Notes: generated by a model from the sequence alone, not told the origin. A DNA stretch of 6,482 nt from Actinomycetota bacterium (GCA_013816275.1 JACDER010000087.1:1-6482), one strand, 5' to 3'; positions 1 to 5,946 are shown, numbered from the stretch's first letter. Translations and numbers: made by a program.

Positions 1-66
1 GTAGACGATCCGCTCGAAGCCGAGCTCGGCCGGATCGAGCGGGGCGGGGCGTGCCGGCTGGGTCAC
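1..66 (-). CDS. 5' end of an unidentified gene, cut by the left window edge
   Basis: A GTG at 66-64 opens a frame that stays open to the window edge (22 codons, beginning VTQPARPAPLDPAELG). The GTG shares four bases with the TGA of the upstream EthD-family gene (GTGA), the arrangement of translationally coupled genes, and no Shine-Dalgarno sequence is needed or seen. The visible end, PAELGFERIVY, resembles the segment just before the first beta strand of enoyl-CoA hydratase/isomerase proteins, but 22 residues are too few to assign a family. The open frame and the overlap are seen directly; the hydratase idea is a weak guess. Confidence 0.5.
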   Translation of the reverse strand, partial: MTQPARPAPLDPAELGFERIVY

Positions 67-347
67 GAGATCTCGGCGAAGAGGACCTGGAACGGAATGC
101 CCATCTCCATCGCGTCCTTACCGGAGGCTGCGAACTGTTCGCTGCGCGTACCGGCCTTGAACGCATCCATGTCGGCCCACTCGAACTCGGCGTAGTACTT
201 GTACTTGGGCTCGCCGAAGGCGGCTCCGAAGATCGCGCCGTGTCGAAAAGTGGCGCCGGGAACCTTGTCGGCGAACTGGCTCACGTGCTGCTCGTAGCGC
301 TCGGCGTCCGGCGCGGCACCTTCGTAGAGCACGATTGCTCTCACCAT
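63..347 (-). CDS. EthD-family protein (dimeric alpha+beta barrel)
   Basis: This 94-residue protein matches the usual length and layout of EthD-family proteins, small ferredoxin-like-fold dimers named after a protein needed for ethyl tert-butyl ether degradation in Rhodococcus. Visible features are the opening strand MVRAIVLYEG (1-10), a helix with the family-typical D-x-x-R-Y-E-x-H pattern (14-21), the FADKVPG loop, the strand YKYYAEFEWAD (49-59) and the later helix with a conserved-looking MDAFKAG...SEQFAASGKDA. The start at 347 is supported by a GGAAAGGAAG purine stretch just upstream. Its stop overlaps the GTG of the next minus-strand gene, so the two are probably co-transcribed. EthD proteins often sit beside oxidative catabolic genes, but their biochemical role is mostly unknown and no substrate can be named here. 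It lies head to head with the VOC gene across 70 bases. Confidence 0.85.
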   Translation of the reverse strand: MVRAIVLYEGAAPDAERYEQHVSQFADKVPGATFRHGAIFGAAFGEPKYKYYAEFEWADMDAFKAGTRSEQFAASGKDAMEMGIPFQVLFAEIS

Positions 348-417
348 GCTTGCTTCCTTTCCTCGCGGATCCGTTGAGCGTATAGCTTCCTAGAACACAT
401 CGAGAAAGGGAGATCCC
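348..417. promoter_or_regulatory. divergent intergenic region between EthD and VOC genes
   Basis: The 70 bases must carry the start signals for both divergent genes. The only promoter-like element I can point to is the AT-rich CGTATAGC at 379-386, which reads TATACG on the minus strand and TATAGC on the plus strand; neither has a convincing -35 box at 16-18 bases. An 8-base palindrome CGGATCCG lies at 366-373. Shine-Dalgarno sequences flank the region on both sides (AGGAA for the minus gene, AAAGGGAG at 405-412 for the plus gene). Confidence 0.3.
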
Positions 418-783
418 ATGGCGGGAAAGCTCGTGCACTTCGAGATCGCGGCAAGCGACGACAGCCGCGCAATGGACTTCTACAAGCAGGTCTTCGCGTG
501 GGAGTTCCAGGACTCCGGGATGCCCGGGGTCAGCTACAACCTGACCCAGGCGGGCGGCGACCCGGGCGGAGCCGTCTACTCCATGTAGGACGTCGGGCCG
601 AGCATCCTCGTGTACTTCGACACCGATGACATCGAGGGCTCGATCGCAAAGGTGCGCGAGGCGGGCGGCCAGGCGGACGACAAGCAGCCCATCCCCGGCG
701 TCGGCTGGTTCTCGCACTGCACCGACACCGAGGGGAACGCTTTCGGCCTGTTCCTCAGCGACGAGTCGGTCGCGCCGGGCTAG
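418..783 (+). pseudogene. VOC/glyoxalase-like protein gene interrupted by an in-frame amber codon
   Basis: From the ATG at 418 (AAAGGGAG with a 5-base spacer) the frame encodes 121 codons of a VOC-superfamily protein like the actinobacterial 27-kDa antigen CFP30B group. Seen are an N-terminal strand with a possible metal-ligand histidine (GKLVHFEIAASD, H7), the helix RAMDFYKQVFAWEF (17-30), and a C-terminal module with SILVYFDTDDIEGSIAKVRE, GGQADDKQPIPGVGWFSHC and the closing DTEGNAFGLF. Codon 57 is TAG (586-588), exactly between the two halves. The downstream half stays in frame and keeps family sequence to the normal TAG at 781-783, so the lesion is one base change (for example from CAG or GAG) rather than a frameshift. 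A true product would be a 56-residue fragment. It may be a recent nonsense mutation or a sequence error; either way a VOC gene is the origin. Confidence 0.85.
586..588 (+). other. premature in-frame TAG in the VOC gene
   Basis: TAG is codon 57 of a 121-codon frame. Sequence before it (AVYSM) and after it (DVGPSILVYF) both read as the same VOC family with no loss of register. The nearest later in-frame initiator is the GTG at 610-612, which has no Shine-Dalgarno sequence in front of it and would give only the C-terminal module. Confidence 0.9.
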
Positions 784-804
784 CCGGAAACCTGCACCGG
801 CCGA

Positions 805-1125
805 TTACTTGCTGACGACCAGCAGGACTTTCGTGCCGGGCGCCAGAACCGTCCCCGCCTTGGGGACGGCGACCAGAACCGTGTTCCGAGCCGCCGACGA
901 TCGCCGGCGCATCGGAGCCATGACGCCGCACAGCGAGCCGTGGAGCTTCTGCTTGGCGCTCGCGAGCTGCGTGCCCTCGATGCTGGGCACCGTGCAATGC
1001 GGAAGTGCGAGCCAGCCTGGATCCGCAGGCGGTCCGCCTGCCTGCGCTGACGTCGCCGCGACGGCCGCGCCGACCGCCACCAGAGCCGTCCACTTCAGCC
1101 ACCGCGTGTGTTGCGAAGACCCCAT
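805..1125 (-). CDS. exported or membrane-anchored PASTA-domain protein
   Basis: This 106-residue protein has a basic N-terminus (MGSSQHTRWLK), a hydrophobic segment at about 13-29 ending AATSAQAG that looks like a signal peptide with an A-x-A cleavage site, and one PASTA domain at about 43-106. The domain shows the expected CTVPSIEGTQLASAKQKL opening, an LCGV turn, the VPKAGTVLAPGT segment and the ending VLLVVSK. Cysteines 44 and 66 flank the first helix, a pairing common in actinobacterial PASTA proteins and probably a disulfide outside the membrane. PASTA domains of Ser/Thr kinases and penicillin-binding proteins bind peptidoglycan fragments or beta-lactams, but this is a single, stand-alone domain with no kinase or transpeptidase, so its ligand is unknown. 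The start at 1125 is fixed by a strong AGGAGGAGGAA directly before the ATG. It converges on the VOC gene with a 21-base gap, and its leader is unusually long and foldable. Confidence 0.85.
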   Translation of the reverse strand: MGSSQHTRWLKWTALVAVGAAVAATSAQAGGPPADPGWLALPHCTVPSIEGTQLASAKQKLHGSLCGVMAPMRRRSSAARNTVLVAVPKAGTVLAPGTKVLLVVSK

Positions 1126-1197
1126 TTCCTCCTCCTCGGTTGCTTCTAGCCACTAGACGCCCGAGGGGGAGCCCGTCTTCCCGAGAGGAGGGGGAGT

Positions 1198-1275
1198 GGG
1201 AGGCCGAGTGCGCTCCGGAGCGAGGAAAATTGTGAGCACTCGCAAGGAGGGGCGTGTTACCTCTCTCGGCCTCCC
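1198..1275. repeat. 11-bp perfect inverted repeat with 56-base interior
   Basis: GGGAGGCCGAG at 1198-1208 is the exact reverse complement of CTCGGCCTCCC at 1265-1275. The interior holds a second, mutually exclusive pairing: CGAGTGC (1205-1211) with GCACTCG (1236-1242), which uses four of the same bases. Confidence 0.7.
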
Positions 1276-1278
1276 GTT

Positions 1279-1309
1279 GTCGGCAGACCTCTCTTTTGTA
1301 TCCGCCGAC
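1279..1309 (-). repeat. inverted repeat, 9-bp stem with 13-base loop
   Basis: The arms at 1309-1301 (GTCGGCGGA) and 1287-1279 (TCTGCCGAC), read on the minus strand, pair over nine positions including one G-U wobble. On the plus strand the same position is an A-C mismatch, so the stem is complete only in minus-strand RNA, the direction of the MFS and PASTA genes. It may be a leader helix or a weak terminator 52 bases past the MFS stop; there is no U-tract. Confidence 0.6.
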
Positions 1310-1360
1310 TGCTAAGCGGGGATGAACCCGTTGTTAAGGAACGCCTGCACTTCGTGTGAT

Positions 1361-2500
1361 TTACGTAAGACGCTTGAAGAGCGGCACAGCCGCCAGTGGG
1401 CAGACCGCCGCCAGAGCGAAACCCACGCGCCAGGACGTCGACGCGACGAGGGCGGCGAACGCCACCGGCGCGACCACGCCGACGCCGGCGAGCACCGACT
1501 GCTGGAAGCCGATGGCGGCGCCGCTGCGCGCGCCGCCGGCCAACTCCGCCGCCGCGGTGAACGAGAGGCCGTTCCAGGCCATCGAGAGGCCGCCGGCGAG
1601 GACGAACAAGGGCACGAGGATCCAGAGCGGAGCGCTGGTCAGAGCCGCAACCAGGCCCGTCGCCCCGGCGGTCGCAAGACCGATGCGGCGGAGCGGAACC
1701 GCGCGGCTACCGAGGAGGTCCGACCAGCGGCCGGAGCCGATGCGGAAGACGGCCGCGACGACCTGGATCGCCGCCAGGACACCGGCTGCGGCGCCGGGCG
1801 AAACACCTCGTGCATCGTGGAGGAAGAGGACGACGAACCCGATCAGCGCAACCTGAGCGGCGACGTAGAGCCCGCTCCCGATCGAGAGCTCCCACAGCCT
1901 GCGGTCGCGAAGCGTCCACTCGACGGCCTCCGGCGGAAGCTGCTTCTCGTGGGGCTCGCGGACGGTGAGGACGCCGGCGACGCCGCCGAGCAGGCAGAAG
2001 ACGGCCAGGAACAGAAACCCGGAGCGAACTCCCAGATGGGGCAGGGAGAGCGCCGCGACCAGGCCTCCCGCCGGAATCGCGGTCTGGCGGATCCCCAGCG
2101 CGAGCCCACGCTGCGACGCGCCGAACCAGTGCATGACGGCGCGCCCGCTGGCGGCGTTCACGCTCGCTCCAGCGGCGCCGGCGAGGCCGAGGAAGGCGAC
2201 GAGCCAGCCGAACCCGGGCGCGTACGCGGCGCCCACGAGGAACCCGGCGCAGCCGGCCAGACCGGCCCCAAGCACCGTCCGCTCCCCGAAGCGGTCGGCG
2301 GCGTACCCCCATGCCAGCAGCGTGAGGAGCGTGCCCACCCAGCCGCCGGCGAGAAAGATGCCGACCTCGGAGAGCGACAGCCCGTAGCGGGCGCGAACGG
2401 CGGGCGCAAGCACCGGCAGTCCGATGCCGATCGCCGAGAAGCTCGCCTGCGCGGCCGTGCCGCCCGCGAGGACGACCCAGCGGTACGGATGCGGTGCTAC
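1361..2500 (-). CDS. major facilitator superfamily (MFS) transporter, start unclear
   Basis: An MFS permease of about 380 residues, a usual length. The first helix is RWVVLAGGTAAQASFSAIGIG, followed by helix 2 and the motif-A loop GYAADRFGERTVLG; the second half repeats it as GRWSDLLGSRAVPLRR. The C-terminus LFKRLT ends at TAA (1363-1361). The family moves small solutes across the cytoplasmic membrane by proton coupling; no substrate can be read from the sequence. The end at 2500 is approximate: the frame is open upstream through the aldehyde dehydrogenase gene, but no ATG, GTG or TTG lies in frame near the expected start. The first canonical initiator past the dehydrogenase stop is a GTG at 2413, inside helix 1, and the nearest one upstream that I found is a GTG at 2722, which would add some 75 dehydrogenase-antiframe residues. 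The coordinate given starts at a GTA overlapping the dehydrogenase TAG. Same strand as, and surely co-transcribed with, the dehydrogenase. Confidence 0.8.
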   Translation of the reverse strand, partial: VAPHPYRWVVLAGGTAAQASFSAIGIGLPVLAPAVRARYGLSLSEVGIFLAGGWVGTLLTLLAWGYAADRFGERTVLGAGLAGCAGFLVGAAYAPGFGWLVAFLGLAGAAGASVNAASGRAVMHWFGASQRGLALGIRQTAIPAGGLVAALSLPHLGVRSGFLFLAVFCLLGGVAGVLTVREPHEKQLPPEAVEWTLRDRRLWELSIGSGLYVAAQVALIGFVVLFLHDARGVSPGAAAGVLAAIQVVAAVFRIGSGRWSDLLGSRAVPLRRIGLATAGATGLVAALTSAPLWILVPLFVLAGGLSMAWNGLSFTAAAELAGGARSGAAIGFQQSVLAGVGVVAPVAFAALVASTSWRVGFALAAVCPLAAVPLFKRLT

Positions 2501-3969
2501 AGACCGAACGGGTTGAACGGCCTGGAGCTGGTGGAGAGGAGGACGCTCTTGGTCTCGAGATACAGCTCGAGCGTCTCGAGGCCGAGCTCGCGGCCGAATC
2601 CGGACTGCTTGTAGCCGCCGAACGGGATGCCCGGGAACGCGGTGAACGGCATGTTGATCCCGACCGTCCCGGCCTTGATCTGCCGCGCCAGCCGATGGCC
2701 TCGAGCCGGATCCCCCGTCCACACGGTCGCCATCAGCCCGTACCGAACGGCGTTCGCCAGCCGGACGGCCTCCTTCTCGTCGGCGAACGAGCTGATCGTG
2801 ACCACCGGCCCGAAGATCTCCTCCTGCGCGACCTGCATCTCGGTGTCCACGCCCGCGAGCACGGTCGGCGGGTAGAACGCGCCCTTGCCGTCCCCGGGCT
2901 GGCCGCCGGCCACTACCTCGGCACCCTCCTCGCGACCGGCCTCGACATAGCCGTGCACCTTGTCGCGGTGCTCCGTGGAGATCAGCGAGCCGACCTGCGT
3001 CTCGGGATCGAGTGGGTCGCCGACCTTCAGCTTTCGGGCAGCCTCGGCGAAGCTCGAGACGAACTCGTCGTACAGAGATTCCTCGACCAGGATGCGCGAG
3101 CGCGCCTCGCAGCTCTGGCCGGCCGAGTAGTAGATCGACCAGACCGAGCTCGGAATCGCGTCCGCCAGATCGGCATCGGCGAACACGACGTTCGGGCTCT
3201 TGCCGCCGAGCTCGAGCGTGAGCCGCTTGATCGGATCGGAGGCCATCCGCATGATCTCGCTCCCGGTGGCGGTCGAGCCGGTGAATGCAATCTTGTCGAC
3301 CCCGGGATGGCGCACGAGGTGGGCGCCCACCGTCCGTCCAGGCCCCGGAACGACGTTGATCACTCCCGGCGGGAACCCGACCTCGCCCGCGAGCTCCGCC
3401 ATGCGCAGAGCGGTCAGCGGGGTGGCGGAGTCCGGCTTCAGGACGATCGTGCAGCCGGCTGCGAGCGCCGGAGCGAGCTTCCACGTGGTCATCATCAGCG
3501 GGTAGTTCCACGGGACGATCTGACCGGCGACGCCGACCGGCTCCTTCAGGGAGTAGAAGAGAAGGGATCCGCCGATCGGGTTCGAGCGACCCGCGATCGA
3601 CGCGATCGCGGAGCCGTAGAAGCGGAAGTTCTCGACCGCCTGCGCGAGCTCGGCCTTGACCGAGGAGATCGCCTTGCCCACGTTGCGCACCTCGAGCTCG
3701 GCCAGCTCCTTGCGGTTCGCGACGAGCGCATCCGCGAGCGCGTGGGACAGCCGCGAGCGCTCTGTCGGAGGCGTCTTGCCCCAGGCCCCGTCGAGGGCCT
3801 CGCGGGCGGCGCCGACCGCACGGTCGATGTCCTCTTCCGAGGCCATCGCCACGGTGGCGAGCGGCTCGCCGGTCGCGGGCTCGGTCAGCTCGCGAGTCTC
3901 GCCGGAGGCCGACTCGGTCAGCTCGCCGTTGATGAAGAGCCCGTACTCCCGCCCGGTCGCGACAGCCAT
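2497..3969 (-). CDS. NAD(P)-dependent aldehyde dehydrogenase family protein
   Basis: A full-length ALDH of 490 residues that oxidises an aldehyde to the acid in the cytoplasm. The catalytic set is present: N155 in PWNYP, the coenzyme-contact lysine K178 in LKPD, the Rossmann motif FTGSTATGSE (229-238), general base E253 in LELGGKSPN, nucleophile C287 in GQSCEARSR and E384 in EEIFGPV. The C-terminal GGYKQSGFGRELG and LETKSV are typical of the betaine aldehyde/phenylacetaldehyde-like broad group, so the substrate stays open. I chose the ATG at 3969; a GTG sits directly before it (3972). Neither has a Shine-Dalgarno sequence, but TATCGT lies five bases before the GTG, which fits a leaderless transcript. 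The gene overlaps the following MFS transporter, suggesting that uptake and oxidation of a compound are linked. It is divergent from the RTX-protein gene. The frame continues open upstream to 4770, but that part is antisense to the RTX gene and has no family resemblance. Confidence 0.93.
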   Translation of the reverse strand: MAVATGREYGLFINGELTESASGETRELTEPATGEPLATVAMASEEDIDRAVGAAREALDGAWGKTPPTERSRLSHALADALVANRKELAELEVRNVGKAISSVKAELAQAVENFRFYGSAIASIAGRSNPIGGSLLFYSLKEPVGVAGQIVPWNYPLMMTTWKLAPALAAGCTIVLKPDSATPLTALRMAELAGEVGFPPGVINVVPGPGRTVGAHLVRHPGVDKIAFTGSTATGSEIMRMASDPIKRLTLELGGKSPNVVFADADLADAIPSSVWSIYYSAGQSCEARSRILVEESLYDEFVSSFAEAARKLKVGDPLDPETQVGSLISTEHRDKVHGYVEAGREEGAEVVAGGQPGDGKGAFYPPTVLAGVDTEMQVAQEEIFGPVVTISSFADEKEAVRLANAVRYGLMATVWTGDPARGHRLARQIKAGTVGINMPFTAFPGIPFGGYKQSGFGRELGLETLELYLETKSVLLSTSSRPFNPFGL

Positions 3970-3977
3970 CACGCCGG

Positions 3978-3983
3978 ACGATA
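3978..3983 (-). promoter_or_regulatory. possible -10 box for a leaderless aldehyde dehydrogenase mRNA
   Basis: TATCGT (minus strand, 3983-3978) fits the actinobacterial -10 pattern TANNNT. Transcription would begin at about the GTG/ATG at 3972-3967, which matches the absence of a Shine-Dalgarno sequence. No good -35 box is visible 16-18 bases upstream. Confidence 0.3.
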
Positions 3984-3994
3984 GCGACTCGGGG

Positions 3995-4023
3995 TTAACA
4001 GAACCTTTCCTGAGTCCTAACCC
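3995..4023 (+). promoter_or_regulatory. possible promoter of the RTX-repeat protein gene
   Basis: TTAACA (3995-4000) differs from the -35 consensus at one base and is followed after 17 bases by TAACCC (4018-4023), a poor -10 box. This would leave an untranslated leader of about 60 bases before the ATG at 4090. The same stretch contains interleaved complementary segments (GACTC 3986-3990 with GAGTC 4012-4016; GGGTTA 3992-3997 with TAACCC 4018-4023). Confidence 0.3.
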
Positions 4024-4089
4024 GGAGCGCATCAGGTGTTCACAGGCGTGTTCTTCACTGGAGGCGTCATCCGAGGGAAGGAGAAAGTC

Positions 4090-4674
4090 ATGAAGGTCAA
4101 GCTGGGAGTGGCGAGCGTGCTCGCCGTCGCAGCACTCAGCCTCGCGTCGCTCGCCGCAGCCGCGGTGATCAACGGCACGGAGGGCGACGACTCGCTCATG
4201 GGTACGCCGTCCGCCGACCTGATCAACGGTCTCGGCGGAAACGACCAGATCGCCGCCCTTGACGGGGCGGACATCGTGCTCGGAGGCGCGGGCAACGATG
4301 CCGTGCGGGCCGGAGACGGCCAGGACACCGTCTGGGGCAACGGCGGGAACGACGCGCTTCACGGCGGAGACGGGAACGATCTCCTCCGCGGCCGCCACGG
4401 CGACGATCAGCTGTACGGCGGTGGAGAAGCCGACACGCTGTTCGCGGGCTACGGCGCAGACGAGCTCAACGGCGGCTACGGGCCGGACCACCTGTACGCG
4501 GTGGCCAGGGACCGTCAGCTCGACAAGCTCGACTGCGGACCGGGTCGCGACGTGGCGACCATCCGCGCCGGAGAGCCGTCGGTCGTCGTGAACTGTGAGC
4601 GGATCGAGGTCGCACAGGACGATCCGGCAGCGCCGAACGAGCCCGGTGAATCCGACACGTCCGAAGGGCCGTAG
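4090..4674 (+). CDS. secreted RTX-type calcium-binding repeat protein
   Basis: A 194-residue protein. Residues 1-24 form a Sec signal peptide: MKVK, a hydrophobic core LGVASVLAVAALSLASL, then AAAA. Residues 29-136 are twelve consecutive nonapeptides of the GGxGxDxLx type, all in register (for example GGAGNDAVR, GNGGNDALH, GGDGNDLLR), which fold into a calcium-filled parallel beta-roll. The tail at 137-175 contains LDCGPGRDV and VVNCERIEV; cysteines 149 and 169 probably form a disulfide, a cap often seen on actinobacterial members. The last 20 residues are acidic and rich in P, E and S, so probably disordered. The ATG at 4090 is chosen over the GTG at 4036 because AAGGAG (4078-4083) lies six bases before it and it starts a clean signal peptide. 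No enzyme domain and no type I secretion gene are present, so the role may be structural or calcium-binding at the cell surface; the exact function is unknown. Confidence 0.9.
   Translation: MKVKLGVASVLAVAALSLASLAAAAVINGTEGDDSLMGTPSADLINGLGGNDQIAALDGADIVLGGAGNDAVRAGDGQDTVWGNGGNDALHGGDGNDLLRGRHGDDQLYGGGEADTLFAGYGADELNGGYGPDHLYAVARDRQLDKLDCGPGRDVATIRAGEPSVVVNCERIEVAQDDPAAPNEPGESDTSEGP
4174..4497 (+). repeat. twelve 27-bp units encoding RTX nonapeptides
   Basis: Codons 29-136 of the calcium-binding protein form twelve 9-residue units with no insertion or deletion. Consensus G-G-x-G-x-D-x-L-x is clearest in units 5 to 9. At the DNA level, GGCGGnAACGA-like cores recur with 27-base spacing, but the units have diverged and are not near-identical. 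Confidence 0.85.
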
Positions 4675-4680
4675 TAGTAG
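4675..4680 (+). other. two extra amber stops following the RTX gene
   Basis: The gene's TAG (4672-4674) is followed directly by two more in-frame TAG codons, giving TAGTAGTAG. This guards against readthrough, or is a chance trinucleotide repeat. Confidence 0.8.
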
Positions 4681-4702
4681 GTAGCGCTGACTCGCCAAGA
4701 AC

Positions 4703-4731
4703 GGGGCCTGCGAGAGCAGGCCCCTCTTTTT
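4703..4731 (+). terminator. intrinsic terminator of the RTX-protein gene
   Basis: A perfect 9-bp stem, GGGGCCTGC (4703-4711) and GCAGGCCCC (4716-4724), is closed by a GAGA tetraloop of the GNRA type and followed by TCTTTTT (4725-4731). It begins 28 bases after the first stop codon. On the minus strand it lies 53 bases past the thiolase stop, with a weaker GTTCTT after the stem, so it may also act partly on that operon. Confidence 0.93.
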
Positions 4732-4776
4732 GTGCGGGCTATCAAGAAAAGCTCGTCCGTATTTCGCCAAGCCCCC

Positions 4777-5946
4777 CTAGCGCTCGAACAGGGCCGCCTG
4801 GCCCTGGCCAACGCCCACGCACAACGTCGCGAGCCCATACCGGCCGCCGCGACGCCGGAGCTCGTGGAGGAGCGAGACGACGAGACGTGCGCCGCTCATT
4901 CCGAGCGGATGACCGAGCGCGATCGCCCCGCCGTTCACGTTCACGCGCTCTGGATCGAGACCGAGCTCGCGGATCACCGCCAGGCTCTGCGAGGCGAACG
5001 CCTCGTTCAGCTCGACCAGGTCGAGGTCGCCGGCGTCGATCCCCGTGCGCTCGAGCAGCTTCCGCACCGCCGGTACCGGCCCGATCCCCATCACGCGCGG
5101 GTCGACCCCTGCGACCGCATTCGCCACGAAGGCTCCGAGCGGCTCCACGCCGAGCGCCAGCGCTCGCTCCTCACTCGCGATCACGAGAGCGGCCGCGCCG
5201 TCGTTGATTCCGCTCGAGTTGCCGGCGGTCACCGAGCCCTCAGGCCGGAAGGCGGGCTTCAGCCCAGCGAGCTTGTCCGCGCTCGTGTCCGGCCGGGGAT
5301 GCTCGTCTCGCGTCACGTCCCCAACCGAAACGAGCTCGTCGTCGAAGCGGCCGTCTTCGTGCGCGGCAGCCCAGCGTTGCTGCGACTGGAGCGCGAACGC
5401 GTCCTGGTCCTCCCGCGAGACCCCGTACCGCTCGGCCACGTTCTCACCCGTCTCGCCCATCGACTCGAGCGGAAACATCTCCTCCAACTTCCGGTTGGGG
5501 AATCGCCACCCGAGCGTCGTGTCGTAGACGACCTGGTTCCCGCGCGGGAAGGCGTGCTCCGCCTTGCCCAGGACGAGCGGCGCGCGGCTCATCGATTCGA
5601 CTCCCCCGGCGACGAAGAGGTCGCCGTCACCGGCCGCGATCGCGTGGCAGGCGCCGACGACGGCGGAGAGGCCGGATGCGCAGAGCCGGTTGACGGTGAC
5701 CCCGGCGACCGATTCCGGCAGCCCGGCGAGGAGCGCCGACATCCGGGCGACGTTGCGATTGTCCTCGCCGGCCTGGTTCGCGCAGCCGAGATAGACGTCC
5801 TCGATCTCGGCCGGATCGACGCCGCTGCGCTCCACCGCGGCCGCGATCGCGATCGCGGCGAGATCGTCGGCCCGGACTCCTGCGAGGCCCCCGCCGTAGC
5901 GACCGACCGGTGTGCGCACGGCTGAGAGGACGACCGCTCGACTCAT
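4777..5946 (-). CDS. thiolase of the 3-oxoadipyl-CoA thiolase (PcaF/PaaJ) type
   Basis: A 389-residue thiolase that would cleave a 3-oxoacyl-CoA with CoA to acetyl-CoA and a shortened acyl-CoA in the cytoplasm. The catalytic residues are present: nucleophile C89 in [12 protein letters not shown] (314-317), H346 in [16 protein letters not shown] and C376 in CVGVGQG. The segments [35 protein letters not shown] and [11 protein letters not shown] closely follow the beta-ketoadipyl-CoA thiolases of protocatechuate (PcaF) and phenylacetate (PaaJ) breakdown, where the products are succinyl-CoA and acetyl-CoA. I recall E. coli PaaJ as similar along its full length; a fatty-acid thiolase role cannot be excluded. 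No other ring-degradation gene is visible here. The ATG (5946) overlaps the TGA of the DUF1272 gene by four bases, and no Shine-Dalgarno sequence precedes it, so translation is probably coupled. Readable frame upstream of this ATG is antiframe of DUF1272. Confidence 0.92.
   Translation of the reverse strand: MSRAVVLSAVRTPVGRYGGGLAGVRADDLAAIAIAAAVERSGVDPAEIEDVYLGCANQAGEDNRNVARMSALLAGLPESVAGVTVNRLCASGLSAVVGACHAIAAGDGDLFVAGGVESMSRAPLVLGKAEHAFPRGNQVVYDTTLGWRFPNRKLEEMFPLESMGETGENVAERYGVSREDQDAFALQSQQRWAAAHEDGRFDDELVSVGDVTRDEHPRPDTSADKLAGLKPAFRPEGSVTAGNSSGINDGAAALVIASEERALALGVEPLGAFVANAVAGVDPRVMGIGPVPAVRKLLERTGIDAGDLDLVELNEAFASQSLAVIRELGLDPERVNVNGGAIALGHPLGMSGARLVVSLLHELRRRGGRYGLATLCVGVGQGQAALFER

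Larger units (their letters stand above)
1126..1360 (-). promoter_or_regulatory. 235-base gene-free stretch: foldable leader of the PASTA gene
   Basis: No coding frame with family resemblance is present between the MFS stop (1361) and the PASTA start (1125). Read as minus-strand RNA, three helices can form in order: a 9-base-pair stem (1309-1301 with 1287-1279, 13-base loop); an 11-base-pair stem (1275-1265 with 1208-1198, 56-base interior); and a stem pairing CCTCCTCTCGG (1191-1181) with the Shine-Dalgarno region CCGAGGAGGAGG (1139-1128) with one bulged G. Smaller elements are a hairpin CTAG/CTAG around 1146-1156 and a palindrome CGCTCCGGAGCG at 1211-1222. I recognise no known riboswitch consensus and no clear -10/-35 pair. 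The first stem could instead be the 3' end of the MFS transcript, although no U-run follows it. The pairings are seen; a regulatory role is inference. Confidence 0.45.

Noticed and set aside
586..588. Readthrough or recoding of TAG as an amino acid in the VOC gene
   Set aside because: TAG is a normal terminator for several other genes here, no recoding element is evident, and a point mutation is simpler.
783..801. GCCGG...CCGGC between the VOC and PASTA genes as a terminator
   Set aside because: Only five base pairs, a long loop for its size and no U-tract on either strand.
1322..2614. A 430-codon open frame on the plus strand
   Set aside because: Antisense to the MFS transporter, highly charged low-complexity translation with no recognisable domain.
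2501..3511. An N-terminal extension of the MFS transporter giving a 716-residue protein
   Set aside because: The extra part is the ALDH gene read out of frame, rich in R and G. Only the upstream limit of the transporter remains unclear.
2494..3984. A 496-codon open frame on the plus strand
   Set aside because: It is antisense to the aldehyde dehydrogenase, has no family resemblance and an R/G/A/E-rich composition typical of antisense frames in GC-rich genes.
4036..4089. A GTG at 4036 as the start of the RTX protein
   Set aside because: It adds 18 residues before a clean signal peptide and lacks a Shine-Dalgarno sequence, while the ATG at 4090 has AAGGAG at six bases.
3970..4770. An N-terminal extension of the aldehyde dehydrogenase giving a 757-residue protein
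   Set aside because: The extension is antisense to the RTX gene and its terminator, and ALDH-family sequence begins just after the ATG at 3969.
4732..5925. A 397-codon open frame on the plus strand
   Set aside because: Antisense to the thiolase, whose catalytic motifs are all intact on the minus strand.
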